From Moniliophthora roreri (lineage: Eukaryota > Basidiomycota > Agaricomycetes > Agaricales > Marasmiaceae), in assembly GCA_001466705.2 (NCBI GenBank), contig LATX02000065.1, positions 1 to 10,176 of the forward strand: 10,176 bases of DNA. The letters run 5' to 3'. A model generated the notes under the pieces. It made no database searches. It was not told where the DNA came from and was given only the letters and a program-made list of their open reading frames with translations. The position numbers and the translations under genes were made by a program. Numbering within the stretch: the first letter of the stretch is position 1; every line of letters starts with the position of its first letter. Positions 1 through 10,176 of the stretch are shown in pieces.

Positions 1-1753
1 CAATTATTGTTAGCCCTAGCATTCGTCCACAGTACCCGGTAACTTACTTTCAGTCTCGACGGCATTCCACCGAAGAATCCACGAAAACATAGAAGCTGTA
101 AATCCGACTGGATGAAACCAGCTCAGCGGTTGGGTATGGGTACATTTGCAATGGAATCACTTACAGGACATGTTCAACGAAAACCCACTGTTGGATGCGT
201 TCTCGCCTTTCAGATAAACCAAATACCACGCTACTGGCGCAGCAAATGCCCCTGCCAAAAGGTCAGTCCTCACGCCTACCCAACGTTGTAGATCATAAAA
301 CACTCGTGCAGTCCTAGAATACTGGTCTATCCGTGTTAATGACTGCTCAATGAACGCGTTCTGCGCCGAATACGCTCTGATTGATGCTAATAGAGATCAA
401 TTCAATAAAATTATCTATCAATATTCAAGAGAAAACATCTTACCGAGGTCAGCGAACGCGGCATTGATACTGTCGCACTTGATTAGTTCGAAACCAAATG
501 AAGTATACCATTACCCACTGTCCCAAAACTGGCGCCTTGGAATTTGACATTTCTCTTTTCACTGGTACCTGAGCCTTGAGGTATATCATACCACACATAA
601 TACCAAGGGCAGTGATAATAAGGCACGGGAGAACAAAAGCAGGAGTGATGGCCAGAATGGACCCGATGCGGAAGAGCATAGCAGCGGTAATTTCGATAAA
701 TCGACTCAACTCCTTAGGAAAGTCAGTGTCGACTAGTTGTGTAGAAGGCGGTTGAACAAATACTCATAATTTCAAGGAAGAAAGTCACCTACTGCTACGA
801 ATGTCTCGAGTGAATCGAGTAAGAATGCGCGAAACTGGCGTGGTCTCCAGCCATCTGAAAAACATATCGACATAATGGACCGTGTGGCATGGCGTGACAC
901 TCACCTCAATGTCGCTCCAAAAATGGACCCTACGAGCTTTGAGTGTAGTGAGACAGAAGCCCTGATACCCCCATAGACAAATATCACGAAGTACAAGCCG
1001 AACATCAGAGATGATAGCACGAAGATGAGTGCTACCATAAACAGTACACTCAGTGTCAGTGATTCTCCCGAACGAGTACTTTGGATACCTTACCATAGAT
1101 GTTCATGTGACTGCAACCATGGTCAGCATGAGGCCAGAAAAAAACAAAGATTACTCACAAGACCGAGCGTACTTCTTCGGGAGCGTGATCCTCGTACTGC
1201 GTTGCCCAATATCCCAGGTACCAAGTTTGGAGTACAGTTCCTAAGGAAGAGAGAAACAAGGTGACGAACAACGAGCCGAAGAAGAGTATAGGGTGATCCC
1301 CTCCCAAAGCGGAGCTGTAAATTTTGACTGGTTCATCCCGGTTAGTGATGATTATTACCATTCAAAGAACAGTGCCCACCTGAAGACCAGCCAGCATGAC
1401 CAATTTGAATTTCTTCAGCCAGGATCAATTTGCCATTCTCTGTACTTTGAATTGTATCCTTTGGATCTTCTTCTTTATGAGCCGTTACTTCCGAATCTTC
1501 TGATGGGAATTTGGCATTCCGGAATAAAGATAATTCCTCGATATTGGCCTCTGAACCCGTCACCAAGCCGTCCTTAATTGTCGCCACGAACCGGACGAGA
1601 TTCTTGACTAACGCCACATTGTGTGTCTTTGAAGAGGTAAGCAGAGACCAATCAAGTTTCGATATATAACAACTCACCACCAAAATAACCGTCCTACTCT
1701 GCAAAAGATTTCCAGAAAGACATTCGTCCACAATCCACTTTGCCGTATGAACA
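1..1753 (-). CDS. ABC transporter, ABCC/MRP family: end of NBD1, linker and TMD2 (continuation of the gene at 3234-5963; partial)
   Basis: Continues the gene whose Walker B ends at 3234. Exons: 1752-1678, 1626-1380, 1327-1159, 1110-1094 (17 nt), 1031-905, 854-793, 732-519, 469-444 (26 nt), 386-165, 107-48, then a GTAAGT donor at 47 and intron to the window edge. All phases agree. It begins VHTAKWIVDECL, the segment after the NBD1 D-loop, and the H-loop THN is restored across the intron 1677-1627. A charged linker follows (EDSEVTAHKEEDPKD), then EEIQIGH and TMD2 with QTWYLGYWATQYEDH, GGIRAS, LRWLETTPVSRILTRFT, VKREMSNSKAPVLGH, ASIRAYSAQ and NASNSGFSLNMS. These segments match fungal ABCC transporters. 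NBD2 should follow to the left of the window. About six residues around the D-loop are missing between this part and 3234, where a duplicate block has been inserted. The two visible parts sum to about 1,075 residues; full-length members are usually about 1,400-1,600. Confidence 0.92.
54..1550. repeat. Direct repeat, copy 1 (1,497 bp), in its natural context
   Basis: Matches 1755-3232 at an offset of 1701 up to position 586 and 1682 from position 606. This copy is continuous with unique sequence on both sides: the transporter intron on the left (47-1) and the linker and NBD1 end on the right (1551-1753). It is therefore the copy that belongs to the gene. Confidence 0.95.
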
Positions 1754-1754
1754 N
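1754..1754. other. Single N: contig junction
   Basis: An undetermined base exactly where the NBD1 continuation (1753 downward) meets the duplicated block (1755 upward). It marks a join of unknown true length rather than one ambiguous base. Confidence 0.85.
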
Positions 1755-3232
1755 TCTCGACGGCATTCCACCGAAGAATCCACGAAAACATAGAAGCTGT
1801 AAATCCGACTGGATGAAACCAGCTCAGCGGTTGGGTATGGGTACATTTGCAATGGAATCACTTACAGGACATGTTCAACGAAAACCCACTGTTGGATGCG
1901 TTCTCGCCTTTCAGATAAACCAAATACCACGCTACTGGCGCAGCAAATGCCCCTGCCAAAAGGTCAGTCCTCACGCCTACCCAACGTTGTAGATCATAAA
2001 ACACTCGTGCAGTCCTAGAATACTGGTCTATCCGTGTTAATGACTGCTCAATGAACGCGTTCTGCGCCGAATACGCTCTGATTGATGCTAATAGAGATCA
2101 ATTCAATAAAATTATCTATCAATATTCAAGAGAAAACATCTTACCGAGGTCAGCGAACGCGGCATTGATACTGTCGCACTTGATTAGTTCGAAACCAAAT
2201 GAAGTATACCATTACCCACTGTCCCAAAACTGGCGCCTTGGAATTTGACATTTCTCTTTTCACTGGTACCTGAGCCTTGAGGTATATAGGGCAGTGATAA
2301 TAAGGCACGGGAGAACAAAAGCAGGAGTGATGGCCAGAATGGACCCGATGCGGAAGAGCATAGCAGCGGTAATTTCGATAAATCGACTCAACTCCTTAGG
2401 AAAGTCAGTGTCGACTAGTTGTGTAGAAGGCGGTTGAACAAATACTCATAATTTCAAGGAAGAAAGTCACCTACTGCTACGAATGTCTCGAGTGAATCGA
2501 GTAAGAATGCGCGAAACTGGCGTGGTCTCCAGCCATCTGAAAAACATATCGACATAATGGACCGTGTGGCATGGCGTGACACTCACCTCAATGTCGCTCC
2601 AAAAATGGACCCTACGAGCTTTGAGTGTAGTGAGACAGAAGCCCTGATACCCCCATAGACAAATATCACGAAGTACAAGCCGAACATCAGAGATGATAGC
2701 ACGAAGATGAGTGCTACCATAAACAGTACACTCAGTGTCAGTGATTCTCCCGAACGAGTACTTTGGATACCTTACCATAGATGTTCATGTGACTGCAACC
2801 ATGGTCAGCATGAGGCCAGAAAAAAACAAAGATTACTCACAAGACCGAGCGTACTTCTTCGGGAGCGTGATCCTCGTACTGCGTTGCCCAATATCCCAGG
2901 TACCAAGTTTGGAGTACAGTTCCTAAGGAAGAGAGAAACAAGGTGACGAACAACGAGCCGAAGAAGAGTATAGGGTGATCCCCTCCCAAAGCGGAGCTGT
3001 AAATTTTGACTGGTTCATCCCGGTTAGTGATGATTATTACCATTCAAAGAACAGTGCCCACCTGAAGACCAGCCAGCATGACCAATTTGAATTTCTTCAG
3101 CCAGGATCAATTTGCCATTCTCTGTACTTTGAATTGTATCCTTTGGATCTTCTTCTTTATGAGCCGTTACTTCCGAATCTTCTGATGGGAATTTGGCATT
3201 CCGGAATAAAGATAATTCCTCGATATTGGCCT
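1755..3232 (-). pseudogene. Redundant second copy of the ABC transporter linker/TMD2 region, inserted inside NBD1; probable assembly artefact
   Basis: This block repeats 54-1550, introns included. Exon equivalents are 3232-3062 (partial), 3009-2841, 2792-2776, 2713-2587, 2536-2475, 2414-2220, 2170-2145, 2087-1866 and 1808-1755 (partial). The only difference I found is the absence of 19 bp (587-605 in the other copy) at the 2287/2288 junction. That falls inside the TMD2 exon 2414-2220 and breaks the reading frame after LIITAL. Both ends stop at a single N, and the block has no unique flanks. It separates Walker B from the post-D-loop segment, so as written the transporter could not be made. 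I read it as a second haplotype or redundant contig placed in a gap rather than a functional gene piece. Confidence 0.85.
1755..3232. repeat. Direct repeat, copy 2 (1,478 bp), bounded by N on both sides
   Basis: Same orientation as copy 1 and identical by eye except for the 19-bp gap at 2287/2288. It begins immediately after the N at 1754 and ends immediately before the N at 3233. No terminal inverted repeats, target-site duplication or transposase are present, so it is not a mobile element. Confidence 0.95.
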
Positions 3233-3233
3233 N
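3233..3233. other. Single N: contig junction right after Walker B
   Basis: Follows the codons for LLFDD. The expected next residues, the D-loop region, are absent and the duplicate block begins instead. The natural partner of 3234 is close to 1753. Confidence 0.85.
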
Positions 3234-5963
<2,730 letters not shown>

Positions 5964-5964
5964 N
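5964..5964. other. Single N: probable contig junction between two incomplete genes
   Basis: On its right the seven-helix membrane protein gene lacks a recognisable end. On its left the ABC transporter starts in mid-gene, with an 8-nt exon remnant (5963-5956) and a canonical 57-bp intron (5955-5899). Two truncated genes meeting at one N suggest missing sequence here. Confidence 0.75.
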
Positions 5965-7244
5965 CAAGACCCTATGCTTCGGGTGAGTACGAAGCTTGAA
6001 TTTATCTCGAGGATGACTTGCCGCAATGGGAGCCCAAATACGCAGGCATATATAAAGAACATTTAAGGATCCGCGAATGATGCTTGTAGATGCAGAAACC
6101 ACCATGCCAATAATGAACAACACGTTAAGGAATGCGGAATACAATAGCCCAGATTCCAACCTGAGAGAGGCACTGGCGTGAAATAGGAAGAGACGTTGAC
6201 AGGGAAGATGGACGCACGTTACAGCTATAATTGTTCTGTACATGCTTTTAGACCTTGAGCCAAGGCATGCAACTACCTCACGACTTATCCGGAAGATACG
6301 AAAGGCTAGAATGCAACTCTGTATGATCAGGGTTCTGACGAGACAATCAGACGCACCTATCAGAGACGATAGCAGTAGATTATTTAACCCAACAACCCCT
6401 GCGGAAACTGCAACAACGGAAATGGGTGAAAGAGGTGTTTTCTCGTCGTATCCGAACCAATTCCCCATTACTACAACATCAGAAGAGGCGAGCACAAGCC
6501 CAACGACTAAGTGTACAGCTGAATGAGATTGCCAAGGACGGAGAACAAACAGTCTTACCATGTGCGGCAACATACAAAAACGCTGGCAAGATCATGATCT
6601 TGCGTCGTTTCCCCCATACCACGTAACAGCGCCACAACTACAAAATGCATGAGAACCAGCCAAAAAAAGGTCCAAATGGTAGTTAGCGCACCAAAATGGC
6701 ATCTGCTACTGAGCTGTTGCACACGTTCATATGAAACTTCATCTTTATTAGGAGAAGCTTGGTTCGCACCTTGAAGCTAATGCGGTTTCATATTGGGCGT
6801 CGAAAAATCGAGTTGTTGGTAGCCAGCACCTATTACTATTGCCACTATGCTCAATCGATACTTCAAGGAAAGGAATGTGATACGTACGATTCATCGACCG
6901 GATTGCTGCCGTAGAAGCACATCTTCACCGCATCATAAGTCATGTACACCAAAAAATTTGCAGAAACCAGTATGAATAGGATGGCAGTTGCTAGCAGGTG
7001 ATACTGATAATGTCCCTTTCTTCTCTTGAGGAGTATATTCATGCAAATCCCGAATGATACAATAAATGCACCTCCATGAGCGGTTTGGATCAGTATGTGT
7101 AGAACAAAGTTTGCGTGAATCATACCATAGAATAGAGATTGCACCTAAAGCAGTGGATGAGCCAGTATGTAAATGGAGGGGGATCGTTTCACTTACTGTT
7201 GAAGCTATGTGAACCTGAGCCGGAGGCGAGATATATATTCCCAT
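5965..7244 (-). CDS. Seven-transmembrane fungal membrane protein of unknown function (basidiomycete family), 3' end missing
   Basis: Exons inferred on the minus strand: 7244-7197 (ATG, protein start MGIYISPPAQV), 7144-7126, 7071-6888, 6829-6770, 6713-6692 (22 nt), 6637-6559, 6506-6357, 6305-6218 and 6160-5965. All introns are GT-AG, 51-58 bp, and all phases agree. The start has a purine at -3 and G at +4. Hydrophobic segments include FIVSFGICMNILL, LLATAILFILVSANFLVY, VADAILLWRCYVVWG, IMILPAFLYVAAHGVGLVLA, VVAVSAGVVGLNNLLLSSLI, ESGLLYSAFLNVLFII and LNVLYICLRIW, giving about seven helices. The SLFYG opening, the (L/Y)WRCYVVWGKRRK segment after helix three, RISREVVACLG and ESGLLYSAFLNVLF are typical of a large basidiomycete family of uncharacterised multi-helix proteins, often expanded in mushrooms. 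About 280 residues are visible. The stretch after 6050 is less certain, and the gene is cut by the N at 5964. Its role is unknown; receptor-like function would be a guess. Confidence 0.85.
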
Positions 7245-7306
7245 CCTGTTATCCTTGTAAGGGAAGTGAGGGATTGTCCTTAGCAGTGTCACTATGAGGT
7301 GACTTA

Positions 7307-7803
7307 TTAAGGTTCTGTATGATCATAATTGAGTACCTTCGGGGTCCTGACACCAACAAAAAGATCATCAATGATCAGATGTTCGCAACACATTCCATAT
7401 ACTGCGGGCCGTGATACACGCTGCGTTGCTCTACCTGTACGTCTCCAATATGATAACCACATCCTGGTCAAGGACTGATGATATACATGTCTTCATCATG
7501 TTGTCCAACATCTATCGATGTGTCCATACGTGGCCTTGGTGATGTTCTGGCGATACTTAAGCCGGTTACGAATATCCTGAGCCCTCTTTATCTGATTGAT
7601 TCGAGGCCCTAGACTATTAACCGCACAGCAAAAAAATGTTGAGCAATTTTGATGAGGCATTCGTAAACACTCCACTCACGAAGATTCCGCTTCGAACGCG
7701 CTTCTTTGACCGCAGTTCGTCCTAGTGACCGTTGGAGAGGGCCGAGTGGTCTGGCTAACGCGATGCCGAAGACGATGCTGCTGGTTCTGATGATGGCTAA
7801 CTA
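7307..7803 (-). CDS. Possible spliced hypothetical gene, 3' exons only
   Basis: A chain of compatible minus-strand exons: open frame from about 7803 to 7680 (LGRTAVKEARSKRNLR), GTGAGT donor and intron 7679-7609, exon 7608-7530 (INQIKRAQDIRNRLKYRQN), intron 7529-7464, exon 7463-7307 (YWRRTGRATQRVSRP, then DDLFVGVRTPKVLN) with TAA at 7309-7307. Phases match at both junctions. The product would be rich in Arg and Lys; I do not recognise a domain. The stop lies only 62 bp before the ATG of the membrane-protein gene. Against it, an alternative frame through the first exon also stays open and continues after the same intron into a Ser-rich tail ending in a stop, so the frame is not settled. No start was found. 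Confidence 0.3.
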
Positions 7804-8964
7804 CGTACACGGAAATGTAGACTACGCGCCGGAAGCTCATGCCAAACACTGCCAAACAGGCCTGGAACCTCCGCTCCGTGCCCCGGTCCCCCTACTACAC
7901 CGTTATGCCGTTTTGCAGGTTTTGAGACGAAAATGATGAATTGAAGTCAGGCGTCACTACCTGAGAGCAGATTTGAACAGACCGGGAAGAGAACGCGGAG
8001 ATTATGGGCGATCACGAGCAAGAATCGTGGGTGAAGTTGGCACAACCACCTTGTTTTTTTTTATCCTTTCCCACGACCACGCCACGCTCTTCTGCATTTG
8101 AGCATCATGTTTGATTAGATCCATGATGAAAAATGAAGGTGTGACATGTCGCTCAACTCTACAGTTTGGACTATCAGAATACTGACAGGACCGATACAAT
8201 AATCCCTTGTTCTATCTGTTACTGTCAGAAAAATCAACAACGCATGTATTTACACATCTGCAGAAGTTGATTATCTGATCGGGATCAATTCGTCATTATG
8301 ACCCCAAGCTGCACAATTGTCAGCCGCCGATGCAGCGTTCGTGTTGTTTCTATCCCACATCCCTTCTAGACGACTTTGAACCAATACCTGAACATCACGC
8401 TAACGCTGGAAAAGGGAGGGAGCGATCACCGGGTCTATGAGGTAATTTTAAAATATTCTGGTGGAAGGTCCTGAAAGCTGCTCATGACGGAGCATCGGTC
8501 AGGTTTATGATATCTTTGGGGTATCTGAAGCATGCAGAAGGGCACATATTCGTTAATTAGATTGGGAGACATAGCCTTGCAGTATGACACCTCAATTCCG
8601 TTCGGCTTCCTTACTGATCAGATCCCGAAACGATTAGAAGGCCCGTGAGTTCCCTTTGCGTCTCCATGATACGAGCTTAGTACTGGGAAACCTATTCTCT
8701 GCCTCGATGAGATGAGCCGGCGCCAACCCCCCAAGTCGCTCAGAATGATGCAGTCCATTGTAAGTTGTGTCCGGGAGACTGGACGCACTTTTACCACCTG
8801 AAATTGAACGATGCCATAATATTAGCCCCAGAATACGCAGGTTGATCTTCTTCCGCTACAGCGCATTTGCCGGTAGCGAATAACGTTAGTTGCATGCTCG
8901 AACTTTTCCGATGTAGCCGTGGGTGAAAGGGAGAGTTGTCGGGAGAAGAAGGGAGTAGGCATCC
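7804..8964. other. Stretch without a supported gene
   Basis: No open frame here is convincing on either strand. A plus-strand pair, 8534-8640 and 8685-8760, can be joined by a GTGAGT...TTAG segment only 40-45 bp long. It reads LGDIALQYDTSIPFGF and then TGKPILCLDEM, but the opposite strand is also open (48 codons) and no family is recognised. No tandem repeats, transposon ends or RNA gene were seen. Confidence 0.5.
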
Positions 8965-8987
8965 TTTAGACACACTTGATGTCTAAA
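8965..8987. repeat. Short inverted repeat (8-bp arms, 7-base loop)
   Basis: TTTAGACA at 8965-8972 and TGTCTAAA at 8980-8987 are perfect complements. It lies immediately downstream of the stop of the minus-strand open frame at 9316-8990, where it could form a small hairpin in a 3' untranslated region. It may equally be chance. Confidence 0.4.
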
Positions 8988-8989
8988 AG

Positions 8990-9316
8990 TCAGTCGATGT
9001 AATGTTTGAGACGAGAGAAGTTTTCCTTCTCGACTGCCACTGGTAGCGCGTAGTCTGACCCTTGAGCAAGGAATATCTGCGGTGAGTATCCGATATTGGG
9101 CGCGAGCGGGATACAGCTCTCGCCGATACCCTTTCCCGTCCTCGGTCTATACTGATTCCTCACTCTGAACGGGCTGCTAATGATTGTCAAGTACCGGTAG
9201 CGGAAGGGAAAGACAGGACTTGCGAGAGCGAGATGTCTGAACGTGTTAGGATCTACGGGCGCATCCGAGTCCTTGATATCAATGTGAAAGTAACGGGGTG
9301 AGGCTGATGACGCGGC
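8990..9316 (-). CDS. Open stretch of 108 codons ending in a stop; possible terminal exon of an unknown gene
   Basis: Frame open from just after a TAA (9319-9317) to TGA (8992-8990), without an obvious ATG near its start. The translation has ordinary protein composition, including YFHIDIKDSDAPVDP, GESCIPLAPNIGYSP and ALPVAVEKENFSRLKHYID. A CTAAT-like branch site and an AG lie just upstream (about 9316-9340), so it could be a last exon. Upstream pieces at about 9597-9540 and 9418-9370 are also open and are separated by a GT-AG intron-like segment, but I could not join them in phase. No family is recognised. A stretch of this length can occur by chance. Confidence 0.3.
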   Translation of the reverse strand, partial: AASSASPRYFHIDIKDSDAPVDPNTFRHLALASPVFPFRYRYLTIISSPFRVRNQYRPRTGKGIGESCIPLAPNIGYSPQIFLAQGSDYALPVAVEKENFSRLKHYID

Positions 9317-9635
9317 TTATGCGCATGGGTTCCAGATTAGACAGAGAGTGATGATCATCGTGTGGCGGCTAGAAGCGAAGGGACTTCGGAACGCGGAGGT
9401 AATATTACCTTAGGATAGGAAAGGGTAATCTGAGAAACGGATAAAGTTAGGCCATTCGAACGTACGGCGTACTTCTGTTCTTGACGACTCACACCCAATC
9501 GTAGACGGTAGACACCTTTAATCCTATAGAAGCCGATATCGCAGGTAGGAGCGACGCATGCACCGAGGATAATAGCATGCCCACGAATCGAGATGGATCA
9601 GGTCAAAGGAACCTCCTCGGCATCCGGGAAATTGA
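9317..9635. other. Stretch without a supported gene
   Basis: Lies between the two weak candidates on opposite strands and would be their shared upstream region if both are real. It contains minus-strand open pieces separated by an intron-like segment (GTGAGT donor, CCTAACT branch-like site, CTCAG acceptor, about 63 bp), which could be earlier exons of the minus-strand candidate. Nothing else is recognised. Confidence 0.4.
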
Positions 9636-9983
9636 GCTACCGGTCACGGAGTTGTTCCCACGCTGCATACTTCTGCCTTTACCATCTTGGATCTCTACGA
9701 CGACTTCAACATATCATCCCTTCTTGAAAGATATTCAACTAGAGACTCGTCACATACTGCATTTCCGCGTATAAAAGGTGCAAGCTCAAGTTATGAACGA
9801 TTCTGCTGGCCAGAAGTGGAGAAAAAGTTGGATGTACTGGATACAGGTGCGTTTGACTTATTTTCGCAATACATAAGTCTAGATCACTCAATGTCATTCA
9901 TTTCAGGACGTAGCTCAACCACAGAAACGCCTTCCGACATTAATACATCCAGAATCTCGCATCTGCTAGTCGAAAACAACTGA
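9636..9983 (+). CDS. Open stretch of 115 codons on the plus strand; possible exon of an unknown gene
   Basis: Open from just after TGA (9633-9635) to TGA (9981-9983) with no ATG near its start. It contains a good intron-like segment at 9847-9906 (donor GTGCGT, acceptor TTTCAG, 60 bp) that keeps the frame whether or not it is removed. Translated pieces include DLYDDFNISSLLERYS and ERFCWPEVEKKLDVLDTG. After the intron the sequence becomes rich in Ser and Thr. Further plus-strand open frames run to the window edge (for example RYDLNRLFHFLVPTGYE near 10068), so the gene may continue to the right. No domain is recognised. Confidence 0.25.
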   Translation, partial: ATGHGVVPTLHTSAFTILDLYDDFNISSLLERYSTRDSSHTAFPRIKGASSSYERFCWPEVEKKLDVLDTGAFDLFSQYISLDHSMSFISGRSSTTETPSDINTSRISHLLVENN

Positions 9984-10176
9984 ACTTGCGCTCGAAAAAG
10001 GAATACCGCAGCAGATGCTGATGCAAGGACCCTTTGACTCTCCACACTCGACCTGACGATTCCCCGGTACGATCTAAACCGACTGTTTCACTTCCTCGTG
10101 CCAACTGGCTATGAAAGTAGCCCTCTGCCGCTCCCACCTCTCTTCACGTCATCTCAAACTTTCTCCACAATTGCCA

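Noticed and set aside
350..547. Plus-strand 65-codon frame (and its twin at 2051-2248)
   Set aside because: Antisense shadow of TMD2 exons and introns of the transporter.
785..1096. 103-codon minus-strand frame (and its twin at 2467-2778)
   Set aside because: It runs through three introns of the transporter and uses a different frame from the conserved TMD2 segments in most of its length.
54..3232. Tandem gene duplication or domain duplication in the transporter
   Set aside because: Copy 2 has N at both edges, no unique flanks, carries introns unchanged and interrupts NBD1 exactly where a small gap is expected. An old duplication would have diverged more.
7741..7755. tRNA-like D-arm (GCCGAGTGGTCTGGC)
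   Set aside because: It resembles the A box of a Leu or Ser tRNA, but there is no GGTTCGA-type B box downstream and no matching acceptor stem.
7706..7936. Plus-strand frame of 76 codons
   Set aside because: No recognisable domain, starts at a TTG, and three frames on the opposite strand are also open in this GC-richer stretch.

Overview
The window looks like draft genome sequence of a basidiomycete fungus, probably a mushroom-forming one. Genes are split by many short spliceosomal introns of about 48-66 bp with GTGCGT, GTACGT or GTAAGT-type donors and CTAAT/CTGAT-like branch sites. The best-resolved proteins match families I know from basidiomycetes. No bacterial operon, CRISPR array, rRNA or complete tRNA is visible.

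Layout, right to left along the minus strand. At 10176-7310 no gene is firmly supported, only weak candidates: a plus-strand open stretch at 9636-9983, a minus-strand open stretch at 9316-8990 with a small inverted repeat just past its stop, and a possible spliced minus-strand tail at 7803-7307. From 7244 to 5965 lies a well-resolved multi-exon gene for a seven-helix fungal membrane protein of unknown function. It is cut at its 3' end by a single N at 5964. From 5963 to the left edge runs one large ABC transporter gene of the ABCC/MRP type. It starts inside its first membrane domain at the N at 5964 and continues through the core of TMD1, NBD1 and the linker to most of TMD2. NBD2 lies off the window.

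The ABC gene is broken by an assembly problem. Bases 1755-3232 repeat bases 54-1550, identical by eye except for a 19-bp gap, and have an N on each side. The second copy sits exactly between the Walker B codons (3254-3234) and the codons that should follow the D-loop (1752 downward). The first copy runs without a break into unique sequence on both sides. The simplest reading is a redundant contig or second haplotype dropped into a small gap, not a biological tandem duplication. The other N, at 5964, joins the ends of two incomplete genes and is probably also a contig junction.

The ABC protein is probably a membrane exporter of conjugates or drugs, or a vacuolar transporter; its substrate cannot be read from the sequence. 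I see no new biological system. The points worth a second look are the misplaced duplicate, a candidate one-nucleotide exon, a GC-AG intron in NBD1, very short exons, several introns whose retention would keep the frame open, and a possible overlooked gene beside the membrane-protein gene.
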